A stretch of DNA of 64,000 nt from Maricaulis sp017643475 (GTDB lineage Bacteria > Pseudomonadota > Alphaproteobacteria > Caulobacterales > Maricaulaceae): contig NZ_CP138920.1 of the NCBI RefSeq assembly GCF_047123815.1, forward strand, positions 1,736,001 to 1,800,000, written 5' to 3'. A program made the translations under genes and the position numbers. Of this stretch, positions 26,325 through 34,259 are shown piece by piece. The stretch's first letter is position 1, and every line of letters begins with the position of its first letter. The notes beneath the pieces were generated by a model. The model had not been told where the DNA came from and ran no database searches. It saw nothing but the letters and a program-made list of their open reading frames with translations.

Positions 26325-26933
26325 ATGAAGCTGCCTTCATCACGCGTACTGGAGTTGATCATCGCCGCCAGTGTGGTGGTCATCTCCGTCGCTTCGCTCT
26401 TTGTTGCGCTCTACCAGGGGCGCGTCATGGAGCAGACGATGAAGGCGAGCGTGCTTCCGGTCATTGAATACTCGACCGGCAATTTCGACATGGAGAGCGA
26501 AGAGCCGCGCATCACCATGACGCTGCACAATAACGGCCTGGGTCCGGCTGAGGTGCGGGAGGTGATCTTCCGCTACAACGGTGAAGAGTTTACCTCGCCC
26601 GGCCATCTCGTTTCGGTATGCTGTGTGGCCAATGCGGCCAGCCCACAGGAGGCCAGCGCGTATCTGCAGGATATCCAGATGCCGGTTATCACCTCCAACC
26701 TTCGAGGTCGCGTGATGACCCAGGGCCAGGAATTATTGATGCTCGCAGTGCCCGGATACTCAAACGAAGGCGCGCGCGGTGAGGTGTATCGCACGCTCGA
26801 CGATGCCCGTTTCGAGGTGGAGGTCGAGATTTGCTATTGCTCGGTTTTCGATGATTGCTGGCGGTCCCGCTATCCGGATGCCGAGCGGTGGGAAGTTGCC
26901 AGCTGTATCCGTCGTCGCCCTCAGGACGGATGA
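26325..26933 (+). CDS. Membrane-anchored protein of unknown family, ICYC-W paralogue 2
   Basis: A 202-residue protein with an N-terminal helix (about 10-30) and an extracytoplasmic domain with LHNNGLGPAEV, a middle CC pair (SVCCVAN), the VEICYCSVFDDCW motif and a final VASCI. It is the same architecture as the gene at 9847-10458, so the family has at least two members in this stretch of genome. It follows the symporter gene by 10 nt and may be an accessory protein of it (inference only). Its 3' end overlaps a histidine-kinase relic on the other strand by 13 nt. Confidence 0.7.
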   Translation: MKLPSSRVLELIIAASVVVISVASLFVALYQGRVMEQTMKASVLPVIEYSTGNFDMESEEPRITMTLHNNGLGPAEVREVIFRYNGEEFTSPGHLVSVCCVANAASPQEASAYLQDIQMPVITSNLRGRVMTQGQELLMLAVPGYSNEGARGEVYRTLDDARFEVEVEICYCSVFDDCWRSRYPDAERWEVASCIRRRPQDG

Positions 26934-27058
26934 TGAAGTCGGGCGATTGTGCCTGTTTGAGAGCTTTCCAGTTCCAGCCTGAACCCGAAGCGTTCGGCCA
27001 GGCGTCGTGCCAGGATCAGTCCGAGACCCGCGGCTGCTGTGCTCTCGATACTATTCCC
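26921..27058 (-). pseudogene. Remnant C-terminus of a sensor histidine kinase
   Basis: The final 45 codons of a minus-strand frame read AAAGLGLILARRLAERFGF followed by LELESSQTGTIARLHHP, the G2-box end of a HATPase_c domain (the GLGL loop, then a strand and GT). No ATPase N-box, DHp domain or sensor precedes it. It overlaps the 3' end of the ICYC-W gene. It is a truncated relic, with homology by eye. Confidence 0.55.
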
Positions 27059-27175
27059 GCGCTGAAGGTCTTCAGTTGCTGAGCGGTCAGTCCTGCAAGG
27101 ATGCCCTTCAGTCCCTGGTGTTTGATCCGGCATGCCTGCTTTCGCGTATCTCTTCCAGGAAAGCGTGGAGCAGGC

Positions 27176-27496
27176 ATGTCCGGATTGTTTCGTTTGATCG
27201 CCCTTGCTGGCGGTATCGGGCTGACAGCCCTCATCTGGTGGGCCGTCGTTGAGGGGGATTTCGGCGCAGCCGGGGACTGGTTGTTCAACCATCCCTGGGG
27301 AATCGTCACGCTGGCCGATCTCTATCTCGGCTTCCTGTTCATGGCAGGTGTTATCGCCCTCGTAGAGCGCACCTGGTTCGGGCGGATTTTCTGGATCCTG
27401 CCGATCTTTGTGCTCGGAAATGTCTGGCCTGCCCTCTGGCTGATAGTCAATGCCGGAAAGCTGGTCAGAACTCTTCGGGAATCGTCGAAAAATTGA
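27176..27496 (+). CDS. Small integral membrane protein, DUF1475-like
   Basis: A 106-residue protein with three hydrophobic helices and the pattern NHPWGIVTLADLYLGFLFMAG, GNVWPALWLI, which resembles DUF1475-type proteins as I recall them. The start at 27176 is set by GTGGAG just upstream; a longer frame is less likely. No function is known. It is an isolated gene between a kinase relic and a small membrane-anchored gene. Confidence 0.6.
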   Translation: MSGLFRLIALAGGIGLTALIWWAVVEGDFGAAGDWLFNHPWGIVTLADLYLGFLFMAGVIALVERTWFGRIFWILPIFVLGNVWPALWLIVNAGKLVRTLRESSKN

Positions 27497-27612
27497 GTCG
27501 AACTCGACGTTTATTTAGCCCTCATTGAGCACAAATCCCGATTTCCGGGCCTGGGTAGGGCGGTGTTAACGGAGTCAGGGTCGAATCGATCCTCGTTATC
27601 GGGAGGATTGTC

Positions 27613-27798
27613 ATGACCAAAATGGTGTCTGGCTTTAAAAATCTGACCAAGACTGCGCTGCTCTGGCTCACGCTCTGCGCGATCGGCGCTTCCATCTATG
27701 GAGGCCTTATTGCCAGCCAACCCGGCCCGCGAACCCTGACGTTCGCCGAGACGGAAACCGTCCAGCCCGCGGCCCCGACGATGGTGTCTCTGGACTAG
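27613..27798 (+). CDS. Very small membrane-anchored protein
   Basis: A 61-residue protein with GGGAGG 8 nt before the ATG, a basic start, one hydrophobic helix (LLWLTLCAIGASIYGGLIA) and a short Pro/Thr-rich periplasmic tail. The strong ribosome site and clean helix support it being real. Unknown function. Confidence 0.6.
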   Translation: MTKMVSGFKNLTKTALLWLTLCAIGASIYGGLIASQPGPRTLTFAETETVQPAAPTMVSLD

Positions 27799-27945
27799 TC
27801 CTTGGCCCCTGTCTTGGCAGTTTTCTTGACTCTATGGGTATTCGCGCGTAAACGCCCGGCTTCATCACGCAAGCTCTGAGGCTTGTCTTACCTGCACATC
27901 TTCCCAAATAGGCCAACAGGGCCGGGAAAGGGAGGCAGGCGAGAA

Positions 27946-27976
27946 CTCCGCTCGGCGAAGGTTTCGCTCAGCGGAG
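27946..27976 (+). other. Hairpin in the ffh leader
   Basis: CTCCGCT pairs with AGCGGAG, with an inner GCGAA/TTCGC stem. It lies about 43 nt ahead of the ffh start, in a 220-nt gene-free leader. A TTGACT at 27826 could be a -35 element. No 4.5S RNA core motif was seen here. Confidence 0.4.
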
Positions 27977-28018
27977 CCGCTTTGCATTGTTTGATCGAAA
28001 CTTGAGGAAGGCGAACGC

Positions 28019-29575
28019 ATGTTCGACACGCTTACAGAACGACTTGGCAGCGTCTTTGACCAGCTGACCGGCCGCGGTGTCCTGAGTGAAAAGGATGTCG
28101 ATGTCGCCCTGCGCGAAATTCGCGTGGCGCTGCTGGAGGCTGATGTCGCCCTGCCTGTCGTCAAGACCGCGGTCGCCCAGATCCGTGAGCGCGCTGTCGG
28201 CGAAGAAGTCATCCGTTCCATCAAGCCGGGCCAGCAGGTCATCAAGATCGTGCACGATGCGCTGGTCGACCTGCTGGGTGGCGAGGGAGAGCCGGAAGGC
28301 CTGCAGCTGGAAGGTGAGCCGCCGGTCGCTATTCTGATGGCGGGCCTGCAGGGTTCGGGTAAGACGACCACCTCGGCCAAGCTCGCCAAGCGCCTCAAGG
28401 ATATTCACAAGAAGAAGGTCCTGCTGGCCTCGCTCGACACCCGCCGTCCGGCGGCGATGGAACAGCTGCAACAGCTGGCGGGCCAGGTCGATGTCGGCTT
28501 CCTGCCGATCGTGGAAGGCCAGCGCGCGGTCGATATCGCGCAGCGCGCCATGACCGCCGGCAAGTTGCAGGGTTATGACGTCGTCATCCTCGACACCGCG
28601 GGCCGGACCTCGATCGATGAAGACATGATGGCCGAGGCGCATGCGATCGCCGCAGCCACCACACCGCACGAAACCCTGCTGGTCGCGGACTCGCTGACTG
28701 GCCAGGACGCCGTCGAGACGGCCAAGCGCTTCCATGAACGCCTTCCGCTGACTGGCCTGGTCCTGACGCGTATGGATGGTGATGGCCGGGGCGGTGCAGC
28801 GCTGTCCATGCGCCATGTAACCGGCCTGCCGATCAAGTTCCTCGGTGTTTCCGAAAAGCCGGACGGTCTGGACGCGTTTGATGCCAAGCGCGTTGCCGGC
28901 CGTATCCTCGGTCGTGGCGACATTGTCTCGCTGGTTGAAAAGGCCGCCCAGGATCTCGACCAGGAAAAAGCCGCCCGCATGGCCAAGAAAATGGCCAAGG
29001 GCAAGTTCGATCTCGAGGATTTGCGCGAGCAGTTCGGCCAGCTGAAAAAGCTCGGCGGTCTCGGATCGATCATGGGCATGCTGCCGGGCATGAACAAGGC
29101 GGCGATGGCCCAGGCCAATGCGGCCGGCATGGACGACAAGATGCTCTCCCGCCAGGAAGCCATCATCCTGTCCATGACCAAACAGGAACGCGCCAAGCCG
29201 GACATTCTCAAGGCCAGTCGCAAGAAGCGCATCGCGGCCGGTGCCGGTGTTGAGGTCGCGGACGTCAACAAGCTCCTCAAAATGCACCGCCAGATGGCGG
29301 ACATGATGAAAAAGGCCTCCAAGAAGGGCCGCGGCGGTCTCGCTGGCATGCTCGGTGGTGGAATGCCGGGCGGCATGCCTCCCGGCGCTGGCGGCATGAA
29401 CCCGGCGGATCTGGGTCAGGCGGCTGAAGACCTGCTTGGCGGCAAGGCACCCGGCGGTGGCAATCAGCTGCCCGGTCTCGGCTCCGGCCAGGCGCCACAA
29501 GGATTACCCGGACTGGGGGGCGGCGCGCCGCAACTCGGACCGGACGGACTTCCGATCGGATTTCCGAAGAAATAA
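28019..29575 (+). CDS. ffh: Signal recognition particle GTPase Ffh (SRP54)
   Basis: It binds signal sequences with 4.5S RNA and targets ribosomes to the membrane via FtsY. The 518 residues have an N domain, then the G domain with GLQGSGKTTTSAKL, DTRRPAA, LDTAGR and TRMDGDGRGG, and the Met-rich M domain (GSIMGMLPGMNK, then SRKKRIAAGAG for RNA binding). A C-terminal extension of about 75 residues rich in Gly, Pro, Met and Gln follows, somewhat longer than in E. coli. It heads the ffh-rpsP-rimM-trmD-rplS stretch. Confidence 0.97.
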   Translation: MFDTLTERLGSVFDQLTGRGVLSEKDVDVALREIRVALLEADVALPVVKTAVAQIRERAVGEEVIRSIKPGQQVIKIVHDALVDLLGGEGEPEGLQLEGEPPVAILMAGLQGSGKTTTSAKLAKRLKDIHKKKVLLASLDTRRPAAMEQLQQLAGQVDVGFLPIVEGQRAVDIAQRAMTAGKLQGYDVVILDTAGRTSIDEDMMAEAHAIAAATTPHETLLVADSLTGQDAVETAKRFHERLPLTGLVLTRMDGDGRGGAALSMRHVTGLPIKFLGVSEKPDGLDAFDAKRVAGRILGRGDIVSLVEKAAQDLDQEKAARMAKKMAKGKFDLEDLREQFGQLKKLGGLGSIMGMLPGMNKAAMAQANAAGMDDKMLSRQEAIILSMTKQERAKPDILKASRKKRIAAGAGVEVADVNKLLKMHRQMADMMKKASKKGRGGLAGMLGGGMPGGMPPGAGGMNPADLGQAAEDLLGGKAPGGGNQLPGLGSGQAPQGLPGLGGGAPQLGPDGLPIGFPKK

Positions 29576-29613
29576 CGCGTAATTACAGACTACTAGAACC
29601 AAGGAATACCAAA

Positions 29614-30060
29614 ATGGCTCTTAAAATTCGTCTCGCCCGTGGTGGCGCCAAGAAGCGTCCTTACTACCGCATCGTTGTGGCTGACAGCCGCATGCCGCGT
29701 GATGGTCGTTTCATCGAGAAGATCGGCACCTACAACCCGATGCTGCCGAAAGACGGCGAGCGTGTCACGCTGGACATGGAAAAGGTGAAGTCCTGGATCG
29801 CCAAGGGCGCCAAGCCGTCTGACCGTGTTGGCCGTTTCATCAGCCAGATCGACGCTGAAGTCTGGAAGTGGGAAGCCTCCAACAACCCGAACAAGGGCAA
29901 GCCGGGCGTGAAAGCTCAGGAACGCCTCGCCGAGAAGGCCGAGAAGGAAGCCGAGCGCAAGGCTGCTGAAGAAGAAGCCAAGGCTGCTGCGGCTGAAGCT
30001 GAAGCCGCTGCTGCTGAAGCTCCGGCCGAAGAAGCGGCTGCTGAAGAAGCGTCTGAGTAA
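29614..30060 (+). CDS. rpsP: 30S ribosomal protein S16, with Ala/Glu-rich tail
   Basis: The first 80-110 residues are the standard S16 fold (KIRLARGGAKKRPYYRIVVAD, DGRFIEKIGTYNP). It adds an unusually long C-terminal tail (to 148 residues in all) of Ala, Glu and Lys repeats, a feature seen in alphaproteobacterial S16. It sits 38 nt after ffh, with AAGGAA ahead of the ATG. It is highly expressed and part of the translation machinery. Confidence 0.97.
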   Translation: MALKIRLARGGAKKRPYYRIVVADSRMPRDGRFIEKIGTYNPMLPKDGERVTLDMEKVKSWIAKGAKPSDRVGRFISQIDAEVWKWEASNNPNKGKPGVKAQERLAEKAEKEAERKAAEEEAKAAAAEAEAAAAEAPAEEAAAEEASE

Positions 30061-30076
30061 TTCAGGCCATTCAATC

Positions 30077-30102
30077 GTCATCCCTGCCCTGGCAGGGGTG
30101 AC
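30077..30102. repeat. REP-like hairpin between rpsP and rimM
   Basis: A 12-bp inverted repeat GTCATCCCTGCC / GGCAGGGGTGAC with a 2-nt loop and one G-T wobble. It is one of four GC-rich palindromes near the GIY-YIG gene. Confidence 0.65.
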
Positions 30103-30118
30103 GTGACGAGGGTTCCTT

Positions 30119-30670
30119 ATGGCCAAACCTGCCGATGATCTCGTTTTCGTCGCTGCCATTGCCGGTGCGCATGGTGTGCGGGGCGAATGCAAGGTGAAAA
30201 GCTTCACCGGAGAGCCGGAGGCAGCGTTTGGCTATGGGCCCTTCCTGGACGGGACCGGCAAGGTCCTGTTCACGCCCAAGCGCTGGCGTGTGGCCAAGGA
30301 TGCCTTTGTTGTCGCCTTCAAGGAGCCGATGACACGGGAACAGGCCCAGTCCGCCCGTGGCACCAAACTCTACGTCCCACGCGAGGCCCTGCCCGAGCTG
30401 GAAGACGACGAGTTCTACCATTCCGATTTGCTCGGACTGAAAGTCCAGTCCCTGGACGGGTCCCCCATGGGCCGCATCAAGGCGATCCATGATTTTGGCG
30501 GCGGCGACCTCCTGGAAATCGTCGACACGCCCGACCGCAAGGGCGCCTGGATGATCCCCTTCACCGCAGAACAGGTCCCCCACGTCTCCATCACCGACCG
30601 CCTGGTCACAATCGCCCCTCTTGAAGAGGTGGAAGGCGACAAGGAGCGGGATGAAGCGTCTGGCGAATAG
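30119..30670 (+). CDS. rimM: Ribosome maturation factor RimM
   Basis: A 183-residue protein that helps 30S head assembly and binds S19. The N-terminal barrel has VAAIAGAHGVRGECKVKSFT, and the C-terminal PRC-like barrel has the conserved EDDEFYHSDLLGL and GAWMIPFTAEQVPHVSI. Length is normal. It follows rpsP after a REP-like hairpin and would normally be followed directly by trmD, but an antisense gene intervenes. Confidence 0.95.
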   Translation: MAKPADDLVFVAAIAGAHGVRGECKVKSFTGEPEAAFGYGPFLDGTGKVLFTPKRWRVAKDAFVVAFKEPMTREQAQSARGTKLYVPREALPELEDDEFYHSDLLGLKVQSLDGSPMGRIKAIHDFGGGDLLEIVDTPDRKGAWMIPFTAEQVPHVSITDRLVTIAPLEEVEGDKERDEASGE

Positions 30671-30712
30671 CCCCGCACCGTCCTGTTTGTCTCTCCCCCA
30701 TCCCCCTGGTTT

Positions 30713-30733
30713 CCCCCCGATTTGTTCGGGGGG
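30713..30733. repeat. REP-like hairpin after rimM
   Basis: CCCCCCGA / TCGGGGGG, a perfect 8-bp stem with a TTTGT loop. The T-run after the stem is absent, so it is not a classic terminator. Confidence 0.6.
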
Positions 30734-30772
30734 CTGGCATGACCGTCAGGCTAGTCTCTTCCGCATGCCAGA

Positions 30773-30791
30773 TCCCGGGACAAGCCCGGGA
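30773..30791. repeat. REP-like hairpin before the GIY-YIG gene
   Basis: TCCCGGG ACAAG CCCGGGA, a 7-bp perfect stem. The CCCGGG-ACAAG-CCCGGG layout looks like a dispersed intergenic repeat of alphaproteobacteria. Confidence 0.6.
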
Positions 30792-30801
30792 GAAAATGAC
30801 G

Positions 30802-31131
30802 TTAGTTGATCGGCGGAAATAGTATCTCGGAACTGTCTGTGATCTCGAACCGTAGATCCTTCCAGCCTGGGTTCCCGTCTTCGATCAGGTTGAACTTCCA
30901 GGCTCGCCGATAGCGTTTGATCTGTTGCTCTCGTCGCCAGGCCGCTTCCCATCCGTCATGCCATTCGAAATAGACCAGCTTGGTGATCCTGTAGCGCTGT
31001 GTATGGCCAGTGAGGAGGCAGTTTCTGTGCTGCCGCCTTCGATAGACGAGGTCCTTCGTGCGTCCTATGTACAGCGCGCCACGCGGCCGGCTGGCCATAA
31101 TGTAAACCGCTTCCGGGTGCTCCAAGGTCAT
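30802..31131 (-). CDS. GIY-YIG nuclease-domain protein (YhbQ-like)
   Basis: From the ATG at 31131 it is 109 residues: VYIMASRPRGALYIGRTKDL gives the GIY-YIG core, followed by RRRQHR, the conserved Arg/Glu in WRREQQIKRYRRAWK, and NPGWKDL. These are the hallmarks of the small stand-alone GIY-YIG proteins. Longer starts (31206, 31320) run through intergenic repeat sequence and have no ribosome site. It is antisense inside the rpsP-rimM-trmD-rplS cluster. The DNA target and role are unknown. Confidence 0.85.
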   Translation of the reverse strand: MTLEHPEAVYIMASRPRGALYIGRTKDLVYRRRQHRNCLLTGHTQRYRITKLVYFEWHDGWEAAWRREQQIKRYRRAWKFNLIEDGNPGWKDLRFEITDSSEILFPPIN

Positions 31132-31231
31132 TATGCTATTTATGATTGAATCTACTTCAAGATCAACTTCCCCCGGAGGAGCGTAGCGAATTCCGTGGTC
31201 TGGCATTATTGTGAGGCCAATCGCCTCCTGA

Positions 31232-31246
31232 TGCCGGGCCCCGGCA
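31232..31246. repeat. REP-like palindrome upstream of the GIY-YIG gene
   Basis: TGCCGG-GCC-CCGGCA, a 6-bp stem. Together with the elements at 30713 and 30773 it brackets the GIY-YIG gene. Confidence 0.4.
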
Positions 31247-31350
31247 CAAGGCCAGGGTAAGGACAGAGTAAAAGTTGTCGGATAGCGGCCGGTGGTCTCG
31301 GGGGTTCCCCTCATTCCCAACCGCCTCCATCCCTGCTAAACCCGCGCGCC

Positions 31351-32088
31351 ATGACTGATCAAGCGCCGCAAAATCCCTGGACCGCATCGGTTCTTACCCT
31401 CTTCCCGGGCGCCTTTCCGGGACCCCTGGGTGTATCAATTATTCAGACAGCTGCGAATCATGGGCTATGGGCGCTAGAAACTGTGGACATTCGGGATTTT
31501 TCCCGTCATAAGCACCGCTCCGTGGACGACACCCCGGCCGGCGGAGGCGCTGGTATGGTGCTCAGGCCGGATGTCGCAGCGGAAGCGATCGATGCGGTAC
31601 AGTCTCGCTGGCAAGGTGAGAAACGGCCGTTGATCTATTTGACACCGCGGGGCAAGCCGCTCACCCAGGCCCGGGTTCGGGAATGGGCGGACGGTCCGGG
31701 TGTTGTTGTATTTTGCGGACGTTTTGAGGGCCTGGATGAACGGGTCATCGAGGCCCGTGAAATGGAAGAGGTCAGTGTTGGCGATGCCGTACTGGCCGGG
31801 GGCGAGGCGCCCGCGCAGCTTCTGATCGAAGCTTGTGTGAGACTGCTCCCCGGCGTGCTTGGCGACCCGGCATCGGCCGAGGATGAAAGTTTCGAGGGTG
31901 ATCTCCTCGAATATCCTCACTACACCCGTCCGCGGGTTTGGGAGGACAGGGAGATCCCGGAAGTACTGCTCTCGGGGCACCATGGTCGGATTGAGGCCTG
32001 GCGTCGGGAACAGTCGGAAGAGATTACGAAGGCGCGTCGGCCGGACCTGTACGAGAGGTTCAAGGGACGCAAGGAGAATGCACGATGA
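31351..32088 (+). CDS. trmD: tRNA (guanine-37-N1)-methyltransferase TrmD
   Basis: It methylates G37 next to the anticodon to prevent frameshifting. The 245 residues show the SPOUT trefoil-knot motifs: DDTPAGGGAGMVLRPD, YLTPRGKPLTQ, CGRFEGLDERV and SVGDAVLAGGEAPAQ, then the C-terminal LLEYPHYTRP and LLSGHHGRIEAWRREQS. It is complete and of normal length. It overlaps rplS by ATGA. Confidence 0.97.
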   Translation: MTDQAPQNPWTASVLTLFPGAFPGPLGVSIIQTAANHGLWALETVDIRDFSRHKHRSVDDTPAGGGAGMVLRPDVAAEAIDAVQSRWQGEKRPLIYLTPRGKPLTQARVREWADGPGVVVFCGRFEGLDERVIEAREMEEVSVGDAVLAGGEAPAQLLIEACVRLLPGVLGDPASAEDESFEGDLLEYPHYTRPRVWEDREIPEVLLSGHHGRIEAWRREQSEEITKARRPDLYERFKGRKENAR

Positions 32089-32480
32089 ACATGATCGAGC
32101 AGCTGGAAAAAGAAGAAGCCGCCCGCGTCCTGGGTGACAAGGAACTGCCGAAGTTCGACGCTGGTGATACCCTGCGCGTACATGTCCGCATTAAAGAGGG
32201 CAGCCGCGAGCGTATCCAGGTCTTCGAAGGCGTTTGCATCGCGAAAAACGGCGGTGGCGTGAACGAGAGCTACACGGTTCGCAAGATCTCCTTCGGTGAA
32301 GGTGTCGAGCGTGTATTCCCGGTCTACTCGCCGCTGATCGAGCAGATCGAAGTCAAGCGTCGCGGCAAGGTCCGTCGCGCCAAGCTCTACTATCTGCGCG
32401 ACCGCCGCGGCAAGTCCGCTCGTATCGCTGAGCGTACGACCGGCCACGACATCGAAAAGCGCGCTCCGAAGAAGAAGTAA
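32085..32480 (+). CDS. rplS: 50S ribosomal protein L19
   Basis: 131 residues with the L19 signatures KFDAGDTLRVHVRIKEGSRERIQVFEG, ESYTVRKISFGEGVERVFP, and VKRRGKVRRAKLYYLRDRRGK. The ATG overlaps the trmD stop (ATGA). It ends the operon before a strong terminator. Confidence 0.97.
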   Translation: MNMIEQLEKEEAARVLGDKELPKFDAGDTLRVHVRIKEGSRERIQVFEGVCIAKNGGGVNESYTVRKISFGEGVERVFPVYSPLIEQIEVKRRGKVRRAKLYYLRDRRGKSARIAERTTGHDIEKRAPKKK

Positions 32481-32507
32481 GCGCCTTTCGCGTCACGCGA
32501 TTACAAG

Positions 32508-32536
32508 AACCCGCTGGCTCTGGCCGGCGGGTTTTT
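32508..32536 (+). terminator. Rho-independent terminator after rplS
   Basis: AACCCGCTGGC pairs with GCCGGCGGGTT (one G-T pair), loop TCTG, followed by a T-run. It closes the ribosomal cluster. Confidence 0.9.
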
Positions 32537-32547
32537 TGTGTTTGGCT

Positions 32548-33117
32548 TTACGAACACTGGCTGGCCAGGCGGGCGGCAACGACACTGCGGGCACCGGACA
32601 TGGTTGAACGTGCGTCTTCAAAACCGGTGCGCGGGTCATTGTTGTAATCCTGCATGCGGTGCGCATAGTCCCGGCCCTCGGCCTGTTCGGCGATGATGTA
32701 GCGGACTTCCTGCAGGGCGGTGCGGCGGTGTTCATAACCTCCGGTCACATCAACCGACGCCAGTGCCAGTGCACAGAAGATCGAGAAGCGCTCATCATCC
32801 AGGTCGCAGTCACGATCATCCTCGCGGTCCCAGACATCTTCCGAGGAAAAGCGTTCCAGGGCGCAATCAAGAATATCCAGATCGGTTTGGTTCACCGGCC
32901 GTTTGCGATCCCCCAGCAGGGCGAATGTCTCTTCCACCAACGCGCGCTGCTCATCGGTTCGGTCCGTTTCCACCACACTTCGAAAGACCCGCATGCCGTC
33001 GCTGATGGTTTCCAGTTCGGCTGCGATCTGCCGGTCGATCTCGCCCTGACAGTCTGCCATGGCTGTCGAGCCCAATGCTGCCAGACCGAGGCTTGCCGAG
33101 ATGATGTGTCGTTTCAT
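32548..33117 (-). CDS. Secreted helical protein of unknown function
   Basis: A 189-residue protein with a clear signal peptide (KRHIISASLGLAALGSTAMA, then DCQGE). The mature part is helical and charged, with Cys residues near its start, in the middle (LDCALERF, RDCDLDD, FCALAL) and at the C-terminus, so disulfides are likely. The start at 33117 is preferred because GGAG lies 9 nt upstream; the ATG at 33123 is possible. No named family is recognised. Confidence 0.7.
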   Translation of the reverse strand: MKRHIISASLGLAALGSTAMADCQGEIDRQIAAELETISDGMRVFRSVVETDRTDEQRALVEETFALLGDRKRPVNQTDLDILDCALERFSSEDVWDREDDRDCDLDDERFSIFCALALASVDVTGGYEHRRTALQEVRYIIAEQAEGRDYAHRMQDYNNDPRTGFEDARSTMSGARSVVAARLASQCS

Positions 33118-33344
33118 GGCCATCTGCTCCAACTGAACCGCCGGGCAGAAGCCTAGCAGCGAGGTGTTTGGCGGCAAGTTACGGATGGTTTGAGGGCTCT
33201 TTAGGGTGTCTCGGCCCGTCTAGGGAAAGGACGACCGAAGAGCTCTCCTCGGGGAAAGGTTGAGCTTCGCGAGGGCGAGGTGCGCAAAGCGAACCGGAAC
33301 ACGCCGTCTTGACGTCTCTGCCAACGCAAGCCCCAACTGGCGGC

Positions 33345-34049
33345 ATGACCCAATCTCTCTTCATACTGACCGGATCCGGCGTCTCTGCTGAATCCGGGCT
33401 GGGCACGTTTCGCGATACAGATGGCCTGTGGGCGAAGTTTGACTGGCGAGAACTGGCGACGCCGGAAGCCTTTGCCAGCAAGCCTGAGCAGGTGCATGCG
33501 TTTTACAATGCGCGCCGCGCGGGTCTGAAGAAGGCCAGTCCGAATGCGGCGCATCTTGCCCTGGCTGATCTGGAGAGAGCCTGGCTGGCGCGGGGTGGCG
33601 AGTTCTTGCTGGTGACCCAGAATGTGGATGACCTGCACGAACAGGCTGGGTCCGAACGTGTTGTGCACATGCATGGCGAGCTGAAAAAGATGCGTTGTGA
33701 GCTTTGCGGCGAGGTGCATGAAGCCTTCGACGAGATCACAATGGACCTGCCCTGTCTCAATTGTCGCGAGGCGGGCGGGCTGAGGCCTCATATTGTCTGG
33801 TTCGGCGAAATGCCGATGGAGATGGACCTGATCTACGACCAGCTTGAGGCATGTGACCTGTTTGTCGCGATCGGAACCTCGGGAACGGTCTATCCAGCCG
33901 CCGGATTCAGCCAGGTCGCGAAACAGGCCGGCGCGCGCTGCCTGGAGATCAATCTGGAGGAAACCGACACCTCTCCCCTGTTTGATGAGGCCCGGAAAGG
34001 TCTTGCTTCACAGGCTGTTCCAGCCTGGGTGGCAGACATGGTGGGCTGA
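33345..34049 (+). CDS. cobB: Sir2-family NAD-dependent protein deacylase (class III)
   Basis: It removes acyl groups from lysines using NAD. The sequence shows TGSGVSAESGLGTFRD, TQNVDDLH, catalytic His110 in HMHGE and four zinc Cys (C118, C121, C137, C140). The Y54-x-x-R57 pair in FYNARR is the mark of desuccinylases/demalonylases (SIRT5/CobB class), so deacylation of succinyl or malonyl lysine is likely. Start 33345 gives the family-typical N-terminus. Single gene. Confidence 0.92.
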   Translation: MTQSLFILTGSGVSAESGLGTFRDTDGLWAKFDWRELATPEAFASKPEQVHAFYNARRAGLKKASPNAAHLALADLERAWLARGGEFLLVTQNVDDLHEQAGSERVVHMHGELKKMRCELCGEVHEAFDEITMDLPCLNCREAGGLRPHIVWFGEMPMEMDLIYDQLEACDLFVAIGTSGTVYPAAGFSQVAKQAGARCLEINLEETDTSPLFDEARKGLASQAVPAWVADMVG

Positions 34050-34053
34050 GTCC

Positions 34054-34069
34054 TTAATAGAGGGTTAAC
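34054..34069 (+). promoter_or_regulatory. CtrA-like box TTAA-N7-TTAAC
   Basis: TTAA at 34054 and TTAAC at 34065 with exactly 7 nt between them match the CtrA consensus of Caulobacterales. It lies in the short gap after the sirtuin, just ahead of a possible small gene at 34116. A chance match cannot be excluded. Confidence 0.45.
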
Positions 34070-34115
34070 GTATTTCGCAGGATTTTCCCGAAAATCCTGG
34101 CAGGGGAGTCCGGAT

Positions 34116-34259
34116 ATGCGTGTGATTTCACCAGGAACGCGAATCCCCGTTCTCCCTGGAGGGGAGTTGGGGTCTGGTCTCATCAACTCTCCGCACGGTT
34201 CTCGATCCGGTGCATGTCTTCGTCCGACAGACCGAAATGATGGCCGATCTCGTGGATGA
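34116..34259 (+). CDS. Possible small protein after a CtrA-like box
   Basis: A 47-codon frame starting at ATG 34116 with AGGGGAG about 7 nt upstream, a good ribosome site. The protein begins MRVISPGTRIPVLPGG and is then polar and Arg-rich. Its last 77 nt are antisense to the zincin gene's 3' end. The box and ribosome site argue for it; the overlap and lack of family argue against. Confidence 0.3.
   Translation: MRVISPGTRIPVLPGGELGSGLINSPHGSRSGACLRPTDRNDGRSRG

Noticed and set aside
27799..28018. The ffh leader as a 4.5S RNA gene
   Set aside because: The conserved SRP RNA core motif is missing; only a generic hairpin is present.
30802..31320. A longer GIY-YIG protein starting at 31320 or 31206
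   Set aside because: The extra N-terminal sequence comes from REP-like and intergenic DNA and has no ribosome site; family members start near 31131.
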